NCBI RefSeq assembly: GCF_025642975.1
Contig: NZ_JANZKJ010000019.1
Location: 20,353-84,352 of the forward strand
DNA from: Pseudomonas sp. RIT-PI-S
GTDB taxonomy: Bacteria; Pseudomonadota; Gammaproteobacteria; Pseudomonadales; Pseudomonadaceae
Reading direction: 5' to 3'
Length of the DNA: 64,000 nucleotides
Part shown: piece by piece, positions 19,882 through 28,635 of the stretch
How positions within the stretch are numbered: the stretch's first letter is position 1
How the letters are laid out: each line of letters starts with the position of its first letter
Notes under the pieces: generated by a model
Told to the model about the DNA's origin: nothing
Seen by the model: only the letters and a program-made list of their open reading frames with translations
The model's database searches: none
Program-made: the position numbers and the translations under genes

Positions 19882-20919
19882 ATGAAACTGGCGCCTGCCC
19901 AACTGGGCAAGCACTTGCAGGGCACCCTGGCCTCGATCTATATCGTCAGCGGCGATGAGCCGCTGTTGTGCCAGGAAGCGGCGGACGCCATTCGCGCCGC
20001 GGCCCGCAAGCAAGGCTTCGACGAGCGTCAGGTGTTCAACGCCGACGCCAACTTCGATTGGGGCGGCCTGCTCCAAGCCAGCGCCAGCCTTTCGCTGTTC
20101 GCTGAAAAGCGCCTGCTGGAATTGCGCCTGCCTGGCGCCAAGCCCGGAGACAAAGGCGCCGCCGCTCTGCTCGAGTATTGCGCGCGCCCGGCCGAAGACA
20201 CGGTGCTGCTGATCAGCCTGCCCAAACTGGACGCCAGCACGCAGAAAAGCAAATGGGCATCGGCCCTGATCAACGCCCAGCATGCACAGTTCGTTCAGGT
20301 ATGGCCGGTGGATGCCAGCCAATTGCCGCAGTGGATCAGCCAACGCCTGGCCCAGGCGGGCCTCGCGGCGCAGCCCGAAGCACTTGAGCTGATCGCCGCC
20401 CGGGTGGAGGGCAACCTGTTGGCTGCCGCTCAGGAGGTCGAAAAACTCAAGCTGCTCGCCGAAGGCAATCAGGTCACCCTGGAGACGGTGCAGGCTGCCG
20501 TGGCCGACAGCGCGCGCTTCGACGTTTTTGGGCTGGTGGATGCCGTGCTCGCTGGCGATGCCACCCATGCCCTGCGAGTGCTCGAAGGGCTGCGTGGCGA
20601 AGGTGTCGAAGCGCCGGTCATCCTCTGGGCGCTTGCGCGCGAGCTGCGCACGCTCGCAGGCGTAGCGCAGCAGTTCAGCCAGGGCGTGCCGCTGGACAAA
20701 GCCTTCAGCCAGATGAAACCGCCAGTGTGGGACAAGCGCCGGCCTTTGGTGAGCAAGGCCATGCAGCGCTATACAGCCGCCCGCTGGAACCACTTGTTAC
20801 AAGACGCCCAAACCCTCGATGCGCAGATCAAGGGGCAGGCGCCCGGCTCCGTCTGGGTAGGCCTTTCCAGGCTGGTACTGTTGATGGCTGGCCAGCGTTT
20901 CTCGCTTCCAGCGCAATAG
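19882..20919 (+). CDS. holA: DNA polymerase III delta subunit
   Basis: HolA is the clamp-loader subunit that opens the beta clamp. The 345-residue protein shows the family N-terminus (YIVSGDEPLLCQEAADAIR), the domain-II stretch ISLPKLDASTQKSKWASAL and the helical C-terminal collar domain (ILWALARELRTLAGVA). It starts 31 bp after lptE in the same operon. Confidence 0.95.
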   Translation: MKLAPAQLGKHLQGTLASIYIVSGDEPLLCQEAADAIRAAARKQGFDERQVFNADANFDWGGLLQASASLSLFAEKRLLELRLPGAKPGDKGAAALLEYCARPAEDTVLLISLPKLDASTQKSKWASALINAQHAQFVQVWPVDASQLPQWISQRLAQAGLAAQPEALELIAARVEGNLLAAAQEVEKLKLLAEGNQVTLETVQAAVADSARFDVFGLVDAVLAGDATHALRVLEGLRGEGVEAPVILWALARELRTLAGVAQQFSQGVPLDKAFSQMKPPVWDKRRPLVSKAMQRYTAARWNHLLQDAQTLDAQIKGQAPGSVWVGLSRLVLLMAGQRFSLPAQ

Positions 20920-20985
20920 CCCCTTGGCGGCCGTCGGCCCCGCCGTGTTATGGTTTTCCAATATTTTCAATGCTTGGGCAATTGC

Positions 20986-22278
20986 ATGCTTGTTAGCCGT
21001 ATCTGCCGCCGCCGCTCCAGTCGGCTCGTCGCCGCCTCCAGCCTGTTTCTTCTCGCCGCCTGCTCGCAAGCCCCTACCGCCGCCGATGCCCTCCCGGGCA
21101 GCCCGGCAGCGGCCGCTACCGAGGTCATCCCCCAGGCCGATCAGCCTCAAAGCTTCGAGCAATGGCAGGCAGCCTTCCGCGCCCAGGCACTACAGGCCGG
21201 CATCCGGGGCGAGGTGATCGACAGCGCGTTCAATGGCGTCAGCCCAGACCCTTCGGTGATCCAGGCCGACCGCAGCCAGCCCGAGTTCACCCGGCCGGTG
21301 TGGGAATACCTCGACAGCGCGATTTCCCCCGTACGGGTGCGCAAGGGCCAGGCGCTGCTCGGCCAATACGCCGACGCCCTGCAACGCATCGAGCAGCGCT
21401 ACGGCGTAGACCGCCAGGCGCTGGTAGCCGTTTGGGGCATGGAGAGTAGCTTCGGCCAGTTCCAGGGCGACAAGTCCGTGATCCGCTCCCTGGCGACCCT
21501 CGGTTACGAAGGGCGACGCCCGGCCTTTGCGCAAGAGCAATTGATCGCCGCACTGCAGATCCTGCAAAACGGCGACATCGACCCGGAACACATGCTCGGT
21601 TCCTGGGCGGGCGCCATGGGTCAGACGCAGTTCATCCCCACGACTTACAACGCCCATGCGGTGGACTTCGACGGCGATGGCCGCCGCGACATCTGGAACA
21701 GCGCGGTCGATGCACTGGCATCCACCGCGCAATACCTTCAAGCATCCGGCTGGCAGCATGGCCAGCCATGGGGTCTGGAGGTGCAGCTGCCGCAGGGGTT
21801 CGATTACGCGCAGGCGGACGGCAGCCTGCGCAAGCCGGTGAGTGAGTGGCTAGCCCAAGGCGTGAAGCTACCGCCAGGCACTGTCCTGCAGCCCGGCCTA
21901 GCCCAGCTGCAGGCCAATCTGCTGCTCCCTGCCGGTTATCGGGGCCCGGCCTTCCTGGTGCTGGACAACTTCCGGGCGATCCTCAAGTACAACAATTCTT
22001 CGTCCTACGCCCTGGGCGTCAGCCTGCTGTCGCAGCGCTTTGCTTCTGGCGGCTACGTGCTGGGCAGCTGGCCCAAGGATGACCTGCCCTTGAGCCGAAC
22101 CGAGCGCATTGAACTGCAAACGCTGCTCAGCGCGGCTCAGTACGATGCTGGCACCGCAGATGGGATTATCGGGGCCAATACCCGCAAGGCAATCCGCAGT
22201 GCCCAGCAAGCCCGTGGTTGGCCGGCGGATGGCTACCCGACGCACAAGTTGCTCGACAGCCTACGCCAGGGCCAATGA
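20986..22278 (+). CDS. Lytic murein transglycosylase (SLT_2/MltB family 3) with PG-binding domain
   Basis: A 430-residue lipoprotein (lipobox LLAAC, Cys at about 27) that should cleave glycan strands to 1,6-anhydro products. The catalytic Glu lies in VAVWGMESSFGQFQG, followed by GSWAGAMGQTQFIPTTYN and the DFDGDGRRDIW loop shared with MltB. A peptidoglycan-binding domain occupies about residues 370-430 (LLSAAQYDAGTADGIIGANT). That C-terminal domain separates it from the shorter MltB at 27608-28618. I place it with the SltH/SltB group of Pseudomonas. An earlier ATG at 20950 is possible, but the start at 20986 gives a normal signal peptide. Confidence 0.88.
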   Translation: MLVSRICRRRSSRLVAASSLFLLAACSQAPTAADALPGSPAAAATEVIPQADQPQSFEQWQAAFRAQALQAGIRGEVIDSAFNGVSPDPSVIQADRSQPEFTRPVWEYLDSAISPVRVRKGQALLGQYADALQRIEQRYGVDRQALVAVWGMESSFGQFQGDKSVIRSLATLGYEGRRPAFAQEQLIAALQILQNGDIDPEHMLGSWAGAMGQTQFIPTTYNAHAVDFDGDGRRDIWNSAVDALASTAQYLQASGWQHGQPWGLEVQLPQGFDYAQADGSLRKPVSEWLAQGVKLPPGTVLQPGLAQLQANLLLPAGYRGPAFLVLDNFRAILKYNNSSSYALGVSLLSQRFASGGYVLGSWPKDDLPLSRTERIELQTLLSAAQYDAGTADGIIGANTRKAIRSAQQARGWPADGYPTHKLLDSLRQGQ

Positions 22279-22368
22279 GAGGCAGGAGCGGTAGAAGCTT
22301 TCGAACAGGATGCCACCTGTGAGTATGCCCTCGCAGGCTTCGTCAGCAGCTCCTACCGCAGCAATGCG

Positions 22369-23295
22369 TTAACGGGTGATAGCTTGCGCCAGCAACAGCC
22401 GCTGGTTGTCGGCGTCAAGGATTACCTGCGCACCGAGCGGCAACGTCAGGTTCGGGTCGCAATGGCCGCTGCGCCAGCCGGCGAGCACCGGGATGCCCGC
22501 CTCGGCGAATGTAGCACCGACCAGCTCGTAAAGCGGGCCCGGCTCCACCTTGGCGACATCCCCCAACAGCACCCCGCGTACCCCGCGTAGCTTTCCGGCC
22601 AACCGCAATTGGTTGAGGGTCCTGTCTATGCGGAACAGCGGCTCGTTGACGTCTTCGATAAACAGCACGGCGTCGTCGGTGTCGATCGGCCAGGGCGTGC
22701 CTAGCGAGGCCCCGATCATGGTCAGGTTGCCCCCTACCAGCCGGCCTCGGGCCACACCCGCCCTCAGCGTTGCAAGCGGCCAGGCCAGAGGATGGCTGAT
22801 CGCATCGCCTTCTTTGAGGTCCCCCCGCAACATCTGCAGGAACAGCGCCTCGGTCGGCGCCAGGCGCGGCGTTAGCAGGTCTGGACGCATCATGGGGCCA
22901 TGAAAGCTGATGCAGCCTGTTTCCTGCCACAGCGCCTGATGCAGCGCGGTAAGGTCGCTGTAGCCTACGAATGGCTTGGGATTGGCGGCGATAAGGGAAT
23001 AGTCGATCTGGTCGAGCAAACGGGGGCTACCGTAGCCGCCGCGCACGCACAACACCGCGGCGATAGCGGGGTCGGCGAAGGCTGCGTGCAGGTCCGCCAG
23101 GCGTACCGCATCGCTGCCCGCCAGGTAACCGGTCGCCTGGCTGACCCCCGGGAAGATTTTCAGGTGATAGCCATGGCCATGCGCCCAGGCATGGGCGGCT
23201 TGGGTATCGAACTCAGCGGGGCCGGCGGGCGCGATCAGCCCCAGGCAATCGCCGGGCCGCAGCGCCGGCACCGGCTTGCCGAATGCCCCGGTCAA
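22369..23295 (-). CDS. ldcA: Muramoyltetrapeptide LD-carboxypeptidase
   Basis: LdcA trims the terminal D-Ala from muropeptide tetrapeptides during cytoplasmic recycling of the cell wall. The 308-residue S66-family protein has the nucleophile Ser in VGYSDLTALHQAL, RGGYGSPRLLDQID and the Glu/His region near ILEDV and the C-terminus. The start appears to be TTG at 23295, which overlaps the lipA stop codon as TTGA, so translation may be coupled to lipA. A GTG eight codons in is the alternative. Confidence 0.9.
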   Translation of the reverse strand: MTGAFGKPVPALRPGDCLGLIAPAGPAEFDTQAAHAWAHGHGYHLKIFPGVSQATGYLAGSDAVRLADLHAAFADPAIAAVLCVRGGYGSPRLLDQIDYSLIAANPKPFVGYSDLTALHQALWQETGCISFHGPMMRPDLLTPRLAPTEALFLQMLRGDLKEGDAISHPLAWPLATLRAGVARGRLVGGNLTMIGASLGTPWPIDTDDAVLFIEDVNEPLFRIDRTLNQLRLAGKLRGVRGVLLGDVAKVEPGPLYELVGATFAEAGIPVLAGWRSGHCDPNLTLPLGAQVILDADNQRLLLAQAITR

Positions 23296-24302
23296 AGCTT
23301 GATCTTCGCCTCGTGGGCTTGCTGATCGGCATGGTAGGACGAGCGCACCAGTGGGCCGGACGCCACGTTCTTGAAGCCCAGCCGGTAGCCTTCCTCGGCG
23401 AACCAGGCGAAGGTGTCCGGGTGAACAAAGCGCTGCACCGGCAAGTGGCTACGAGACGGCTGCAAGTATTGGCCCAGGGTGAGCATGTCGATCTCGTGCT
23501 CACGCATCTTGTGCATCACTTCGATGACTTCTTCGTCCGTTTCGCCCAAGCCCAGCATCAGGCCGGATTTGGTCGGCACATGGGGCACGCGCTGCTTGAA
23601 TTTCTGCAGCAGGTCCAGGGACCAGTCGTAATCCGAGCCAGGACGGGCAGCACGATAGAGGCGCGGGACGGTTTCCAGGTTGTGGTTGAACACGTCCGGC
23701 GGCTCTTGCGCGGTGATGTCCAGGGCGATGTCCATGCGGCCACGGTAATCGGGCACCAAGGTCTCGAGCTGAACGCCCGGCGACAGCTTGCGGATCTCCC
23801 GCAGGCAGTCGGCGAAGTGCTGGGCACCGCCGTCGCGCAAGTCGTCGCGGTCCACCGAGGTGATGACCACGTACTTCAGGCGCAGGTCGGCGATGGCGAC
23901 GGCCAGGTTATGGGGTTCGTCTACATCCAGCGGCTTCGGCCGACCATGGCCAACATCGCAGAACGGGCAGCGCCGGGTGCAGATGTCCCCCATGATCATG
24001 AAGGTCGCGGTGCCGCCAGAGAAGCACTCGCCTAGGTTGGGGCAGGAAGCCTCTTCGCACACGCTATGCAGCTTGTGCTTGCGCAATAATTGCTTGATAC
24101 GGTCGACTTCCGGCGATACCGGAATGCGCACGCGAATCCAGTCTGGTTTTTTCGGAAGCTCGTCGGTGGGGATGATCTTCACCGGGATGCGGGCTACCTT
24201 GTCGGCGCCACGCAATTTCACGCCCGCTTCTACCTTTTTCGGCGCGGGCGGCTTCAAAAGCGCCGCCTCGGGGCTGGCGACAGTGTCTTGCGCAGTAGTC
24301 AT
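23292..24302 (-). CDS. lipA: Lipoyl synthase
   Basis: A radical SAM enzyme inserting two sulfurs into octanoyl groups to make lipoate. The 336-residue protein carries both clusters' ligands. The auxiliary cluster is CEEASCPNLGEC (C-X4-C-X5-C) and the radical SAM motif is CTRRCPFC (C-X3-C-X2-C). The conserved RSSYHADQQA tail holds the terminal serine ligand. The start at 24302 (MTTAQDTVASPEA) gives the normal length; the frame opens at 24410. It lies 1 bp after lipB and overlaps ldcA. Confidence 0.97.
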   Translation of the reverse strand: MTTAQDTVASPEAALLKPPAPKKVEAGVKLRGADKVARIPVKIIPTDELPKKPDWIRVRIPVSPEVDRIKQLLRKHKLHSVCEEASCPNLGECFSGGTATFMIMGDICTRRCPFCDVGHGRPKPLDVDEPHNLAVAIADLRLKYVVITSVDRDDLRDGGAQHFADCLREIRKLSPGVQLETLVPDYRGRMDIALDITAQEPPDVFNHNLETVPRLYRAARPGSDYDWSLDLLQKFKQRVPHVPTKSGLMLGLGETDEEVIEVMHKMREHEIDMLTLGQYLQPSRSHLPVQRFVHPDTFAWFAEEGYRLGFKNVASGPLVRSSYHADQQAHEAKIKL

Positions 24303-24303
24303 A

Positions 24304-24954
24304 TCAGTCGATTCCGCCCGTGAGGGTCGTCTGCTCAGCATAATCGAGGTGTTCGACGAGCTGCGCACGCAGCCGGGCACAAACCTCGGAAAATTCGGCC
24401 CCGGGGGCATGGTCGACCAGTTGCGTCATGGCAAGGCCGGCGTAGCCGCACGGGTTGATTCTCTGGAACGGGCGCAGGTCCATGTCCACGTTCAGGGCCA
24501 AGCCATGGAACGAACGGCCATGGCGTATGCGCAGGCCCAGCGAGGCGATTTTCGCCCCCTTCACGTAAACACCTGGCGCGTCGGGCCGGGCCGCGGCGGC
24601 TACGTTGTAGCTCGCCAGCACGGCGATCAGGGCGTTCTCGATGCGGCTGACCAGCTCACGCACGCCGAAGCCTCGCTCGCGCAGGTCCAGCAGCAGGTAG
24701 GCCACCAGTTGCCCTGGCCCGTGGTAGGTCACCTGGCCGCCACGGTCGACCTGCACCACCGGAATGTCCCCCGGCAGCAACAGGTGTTCAGGCTTACCGG
24801 CCTGCCCCTGGGTGAATACCGGAGGGTGCTGAACCAGCCACACCTCGTCGCCCACGTTGCGCTCGCGGGCTTCGTCGGTCACCCGGCGCATCGCCTGCCA
24901 TACCGGTTCGTAAGGTTTCAGGCCGAGCTCGCGAAAGCCCAGGCAGCCTGGCAT
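24304..24954 (-). CDS. lipB: Octanoyl-[ACP]:protein N-octanoyltransferase
   Basis: LipB transfers octanoate from ACP to lipoyl domains, the step before LipA. The 216-residue protein has the signature RGGQVTYHGPGQLVAYLLLDL, the motif around the catalytic Lys (GAKIASLGLRI) and GLALNVDMDLRPFQRINPCG with the catalytic Cys. The start at 24954 overlaps the ybeD stop as TGATG, indicating coupled translation ybeD-lipB-lipA. Confidence 0.96.
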   Translation of the reverse strand: MPGCLGFRELGLKPYEPVWQAMRRVTDEARERNVGDEVWLVQHPPVFTQGQAGKPEHLLLPGDIPVVQVDRGGQVTYHGPGQLVAYLLLDLRERGFGVRELVSRIENALIAVLASYNVAAAARPDAPGVYVKGAKIASLGLRIRHGRSFHGLALNVDMDLRPFQRINPCGYAGLAMTQLVDHAPGAEFSEVCARLRAQLVEHLDYAEQTTLTGGID

Positions 24955-25229
24955 CAAAGCACCATGTGAACGTGACCGGTGGCACGCAGCGCACTGTTGA
25001 TGTCGTACAGCTGCTCCTGACCGGTGGCGATGATGTGCAGCTGTATGGTGGTGTACTTGCCATTGCTGCTTTGCCGTTCCGCCAGGGTGTTCATATCGAG
25101 CTTGGCGTATTTGGCGAGAATTTCGATGACGAGATCCTTGAACCCAACACCGGTGTCGCCAATGACCTTGATCGGGTAATCGGGGCAAGGAAACTCAATG
25201 ATATGAGACTTTACATCTGTGTCTGTCAT
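24954..25229 (-). CDS. ybeD: YbeD/DUF493 family protein
   Basis: A 91-residue ACT-like protein beginning MTDTDVKSHIIEFPCPDYPIK with SSNGKYTTIQLHIIATGQEQL in the middle, the normal UPF0250/YbeD pattern. Its role is uncertain, although it is widely encoded next to lipB and may act in lipoate regulation. It is the first gene of the ybeD-lipB-lipA-ldcA unit and follows a strong intrinsic terminator after dacA. Confidence 0.92.
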   Translation of the reverse strand: MTDTDVKSHIIEFPCPDYPIKVIGDTGVGFKDLVIEILAKYAKLDMNTLAERQSSNGKYTTIQLHIIATGQEQLYDINSALRATGHVHMVL

Positions 25230-25256
25230 GGCAGTGACGGCCTCATCAAGCCGTGG

Positions 25257-25298
25257 AAAAAAGCTACCCCTCCCGCAGCCAGGGGCTGGGGAGGGGTA
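25257..25298 (-). terminator. Rho-independent terminator after dacA
   Basis: A perfect 10-bp stem (TACCCCTCCC at 25265-25274 with GGGAGGGGTA at 25289-25298) is followed on the minus strand by a U-run (AAAAAA at 25257-25262 on the plus strand). It separates dacA from ybeD, so the two same-strand operons are transcribed separately or attenuated here. Confidence 0.85.
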
Positions 25299-25310
25299 AC
25301 CGACGGAGCG

Positions 25311-26471
25311 TCAGTTGAACAAGCCGTAGAAGAATAGGCGAATGCTATCCCACAACCGACGGAAGATGCCACCCTCCTCGACCGCCTCGAGGGCGATAAG
25401 GTCTTTGGTCTCCACCACTTTGTCACCGTTCTTCACTTCCACCTTGCCCACGACCTGGCCTTTTTCGATCGGCGCAGTGAGTTGTGGGTTCATGCTCATG
25501 CTCGCCTGCAGGTTCTTCAGCTGGCCGCGTGGCAGGGTCATGGTCAGGTCTTCGGCCAGGCCGGCCTTGACTTCATTGGTGGTGCCTTTCCAAACCGGCG
25601 CCTTGTTCAGCTCGGTGCCTGCCTTGTAGAAGGTCTGGGTTTCGAAGAAGCGGAAGCCGTAGGTCAGCAGCTTCTGGGTTTCGGCCGCGCGGGCTGCTTC
25701 GCTGGCGGTACCGAAGACTACGGCGATCAGGCGGGTGCCGTCGCGCACGGCCGAGGCCACCATACAGTAGCCGGCTTCCTGGGTGTGACCGGTTTTCAGA
25801 CCGTCGACGGTCTTGTCACGCCACAGCAACAGGTTGCGGTTGGGCTGCTTGATGTTGTTCCAGAAGAACTCTTTCTGCGAGTAGATCGCATAGTGGGCTG
25901 GGTCTTCGTGGATGATCGCCCGCGCCAGGATTGCCATGTCGTGGGCCGAAGCGTAATGGGCTGGGTCCGGCAAGCCGGTCGGGTTCATGAAGTGGCTGTT
26001 TTCCATGCCCAGCTTCTTCGCCGTGGCGTTCATCATGTCGGCGAAGGCGTCTTCGCTGCCGGCGATATGCTCGGCCAGGGCGACGGTCGCGTCGTTCCCG
26101 GACTGAATGATGATCCCGTGCAGCAGGTCACTGACGGTCACCTGCGAACCGACCTTGATGAACATCCGCGAGCCGCCGGTGCGCCAGGCGTTCTCGCTGA
26201 CGGTGACCAGGTCATTCTCGCCGATCTGGCCGCGCCGGATTTCCAAGGTGGCGATGTAGGCAGACATCAGCTTGGTCAGGCTGGCCGGCGGCAGGCGCTC
26301 GTCGCCATCGCTGTTGATCAGCACGTTGCCGCTGGAGGCTTCCATCAGCACGTAAGCACGCGCGGCCAGCTGGGGTGCGGCCGGAACCATTTGGTCGGCG
26401 GCCCAGGCGGCAGGCGAAAGAAGCAAGGGAACAAGCAGGCACAGGCGTTTGGCAAAGTTGGTGATGTTCAT
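25311..26471 (-). CDS. dacA: D-alanyl-D-alanine carboxypeptidase (PBP5/6 type)
   Basis: A periplasmic penicillin-binding protein that removes the terminal D-Ala from peptidoglycan pentapeptides. The 386-residue protein has a signal peptide (to about 24), SxxK in PASLTKLMSAY, SxN in SGNDATVALAE and KTG in LKTGHTQEAGYC. A C-terminal PBP5 beta domain and an amphipathic anchor (GGIFRRLWDSIRLFFYGLF) complete it. It follows rlpA on the same strand, 128 bp away. Confidence 0.95.
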   Translation of the reverse strand: MNITNFAKRLCLLVPLLLSPAAWAADQMVPAAPQLAARAYVLMEASSGNVLINSDGDERLPPASLTKLMSAYIATLEIRRGQIGENDLVTVSENAWRTGGSRMFIKVGSQVTVSDLLHGIIIQSGNDATVALAEHIAGSEDAFADMMNATAKKLGMENSHFMNPTGLPDPAHYASAHDMAILARAIIHEDPAHYAIYSQKEFFWNNIKQPNRNLLLWRDKTVDGLKTGHTQEAGYCMVASAVRDGTRLIAVVFGTASEAARAAETQKLLTYGFRFFETQTFYKAGTELNKAPVWKGTTNEVKAGLAEDLTMTLPRGQLKNLQASMSMNPQLTAPIEKGQVVGKVEVKNGDKVVETKDLIALEAVEEGGIFRRLWDSIRLFFYGLFN

Positions 26472-26599
26472 CCGTCTCTCGAGATTACTGATGGCACAGG
26501 CCCTGTGGGCAAATCTTTTTTCAAAGCCGTGTCAGGGCTTACGTGGGTTGCCGTCCGTGGCGCCCGCTGGCATGGAGCACCAGGGGATGCAAGTACAGG

Positions 26600-27607
26600 T
26601 CAGTCCGCGGTGACCACGCTCGGGGAGCCTAGGTTGGCCAGGCGAATGCTGTTCTGCACCTGCTGGGCTTCACCCTGGGTTCCGATCGGCCCCAGCCGCA
26701 CGCGATAAAGCGTTTGCTGGTTGCGGACCGTAGGGCTGGTAAAGGCCGGGGCCTTGACCATGGTACTCAGCTTCGACCGTAGCAGTTCGGCAGCGTCCGG
26801 GTTGGCGAAGGCTCCCACCTGGAGATAGAGGCCAGTTGCCTGCGCAGAAGCGTTTTTTTTTGGGTCGATGCTGACCGGTGCCGTCGCCACGGCATGCTGC
26901 TGCGGCGGCGGGGTGTACTGTTCGATGGTCCCGGTATCAGGGGTCAGCGCCGGGCGCGCCTGGGCGACGTCAACCGGCGGCTGCTGCAGCACCATTGGCG
27001 CCGGCTGGCCACGCTGGGCCCACCACTGTTGCGGGTCGATCCCTTCGACCTTGACTCGGGCCGTGCCGGTTTCGGCATAGCCGAGCTTCTTCGCCGCGGC
27101 ATAAGAGAGGTCGATGATGCGGTCGGAGTAGAAGGGGCCACGGTCGTTCACCCGCAGGATGACGCTGCGGTTGTTGTCCAGGTTGGTGACGCGCACGTAG
27201 CTGGGCAGCGGCAGTGTCTTGTGCGCCGCACTCATGCCATACAGGTCGTAGACTTCGCCGTTGGCAGTGTTCTGGCCATGGAATTTGGTCCCATACCAGG
27301 AAGCGGTGCCAACGGCCGAGTAGCTACTGGCCTGCTGAAGAGGGAAGTAGGTCTTGCCCAGCACCGTGTAGGGGTTGGCCTTGTAAGGGCCGGTATGCAG
27401 GGTGGGGACGGCGTCGGGGATGCGCGACACGTCCACGTCCCACCAGGGCGCGCCATCCTTGTGGGCGCGGTTGATGTCCAGGCCTGGTTGCGCGCGCACC
27501 GTATAAGTGGGCTCGGGCGCGCGGCTGCTGGAGCAGCTGGCGACCAGCAAGGCCATCGCCCCATAGAACGTCAGCTTCAGTGGTGTGCGAAACGGCAAAG
27601 CCCACAT
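26600..27607 (-). CDS. rlpA: Septal ring lytic transglycosylase RlpA
   Basis: A 335-residue lipoprotein (lipobox LLVASC, Cys at about 25). It has a double-psi beta barrel (about 95-190, with ASWYGTKFHGQNTANGE and RVNDRGPFYSDRIIDLS) and a C-terminal SPOR domain (about 258-332, LYLQVGAFANPDAAELL). In P. aeruginosa RlpA cleaves denuded glycan strands at division sites, with SPOR giving septal localisation. The start codon directly abuts the mltB stop, so translation is likely coupled. Confidence 0.94.
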   Translation of the reverse strand: MWALPFRTPLKLTFYGAMALLVASCSSSRAPEPTYTVRAQPGLDINRAHKDGAPWWDVDVSRIPDAVPTLHTGPYKANPYTVLGKTYFPLQQASSYSAVGTASWYGTKFHGQNTANGEVYDLYGMSAAHKTLPLPSYVRVTNLDNNRSVILRVNDRGPFYSDRIIDLSYAAAKKLGYAETGTARVKVEGIDPQQWWAQRGQPAPMVLQQPPVDVAQARPALTPDTGTIEQYTPPPQQHAVATAPVSIDPKKNASAQATGLYLQVGAFANPDAAELLRSKLSTMVKAPAFTSPTVRNQQTLYRVRLGPIGTQGEAQQVQNSIRLANLGSPSVVTAD

Positions 27608-28618
27608 TTACTTGTTGCCCCGTGCTTGAACCAGCATTTGCGCCAGTTGGTGAACCGCCATGGCGTACATCGCGCTGCGGTTGTACCGCGTGATCACGTA
27701 GAAGTTCTTCAGGCCCATCCAGTACTCCGGCCCGGCCTCGCCATCGAGCTTGAAGGCCACGACCGGCAGGTCGTCGCGCAGCGCATCATGACTCGACCAG
27801 CCCAGGGCTCGCAACTCCCCGACGGTTTTGGAAGGATCCAGCCCAGGGCTGAGCCCCTCGTCGGCACGGTCGCCGCGTATGTCGGCGCGGCTGACTACCG
27901 CTTCGCCATTGACCCAGCCGTGGCGGGAGAAATAGCTGGCAACGCTGCCGATGGCATCGACCGGGTCGCTCCAGATATTGATATGCCCATCTCCGTCGAA
28001 ATCCACCGCATAGGCGCGGAAGCTGCTCGGCATGAACTGCGGCAGCCCCATCGCGCCGGCGTAGGAGCCCTTGAGTGAAAGCGGGTCGACCTGCTCGTCC
28101 CGCGCCAGCAATAGGTACTCGCGCAGCTCCTTGCGGAAGAAATCGGCACGGGGAGGATAGTCGAAGCCCAGGGTGGACAGCGCGTCTATCACCCGGTAGT
28201 TGCCGGTGTTGCGGCCGAAGAAGGTTTCCACGCCGATGATCGCGACTATCACCTGCGCTGGCACACCGTATTCCTGCTCGGCGCGGGCCAGGGCGGCCTC
28301 ATGCTGGCGCCAGAAGTCCACGCCGCGGGCGATGCGCGCATCGGTGATGAAGATCGGGCGATATTCCTTCCAGGGCTTGACCCGCTCGGCGGGCCGCGAG
28401 ATGGCATCGAGTATCGGCTGCTTGCGCTCGACCTCGCGGAACATGTCCATCAGCTGCTCGCCAGCGAAGCCATAGTCGCGGGTCATTTCGCCAACGAACT
28501 CAGCGACCTGAGGTGAACCTTCATAGTCCCCGGCCACCGAGGAGGCGGGGTTACCAAGGATGCCCGCCAGGCCGACCCAAGGAGCGTATCGAGCGACCCA
28601 GCCACGCATTACTTGCAT
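27608..28618 (-). CDS. mltB: Lytic murein transglycosylase B
   Basis: A 336-residue family 3 lytic transglycosylase. The catalytic Glu is in VIVAIIGVETFFGRNTG; GSYAGAMGLPQFMPSSFRAY and DFDGDGHINIWSDP follow as in MltB/SltB1. The N-terminus has a hydrophobic segment but no clear lipobox, suggesting a soluble periplasmic (SltB1-like) form. Possible ATGs lie at 28627, 28618 and 28609; I take 28618, 17 bp beyond the rodA stop. It acts with PBP2/RodA in the same operon. Confidence 0.92.
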   Translation of the reverse strand: MQVMRGWVARYAPWVGLAGILGNPASSVAGDYEGSPQVAEFVGEMTRDYGFAGEQLMDMFREVERKQPILDAISRPAERVKPWKEYRPIFITDARIARGVDFWRQHEAALARAEQEYGVPAQVIVAIIGVETFFGRNTGNYRVIDALSTLGFDYPPRADFFRKELREYLLLARDEQVDPLSLKGSYAGAMGLPQFMPSSFRAYAVDFDGDGHINIWSDPVDAIGSVASYFSRHGWVNGEAVVSRADIRGDRADEGLSPGLDPSKTVGELRALGWSSHDALRDDLPVVAFKLDGEAGPEYWMGLKNFYVITRYNRSAMYAMAVHQLAQMLVQARGNK

Positions 28619-28635
28619 TGAAATCATCACCTTAA

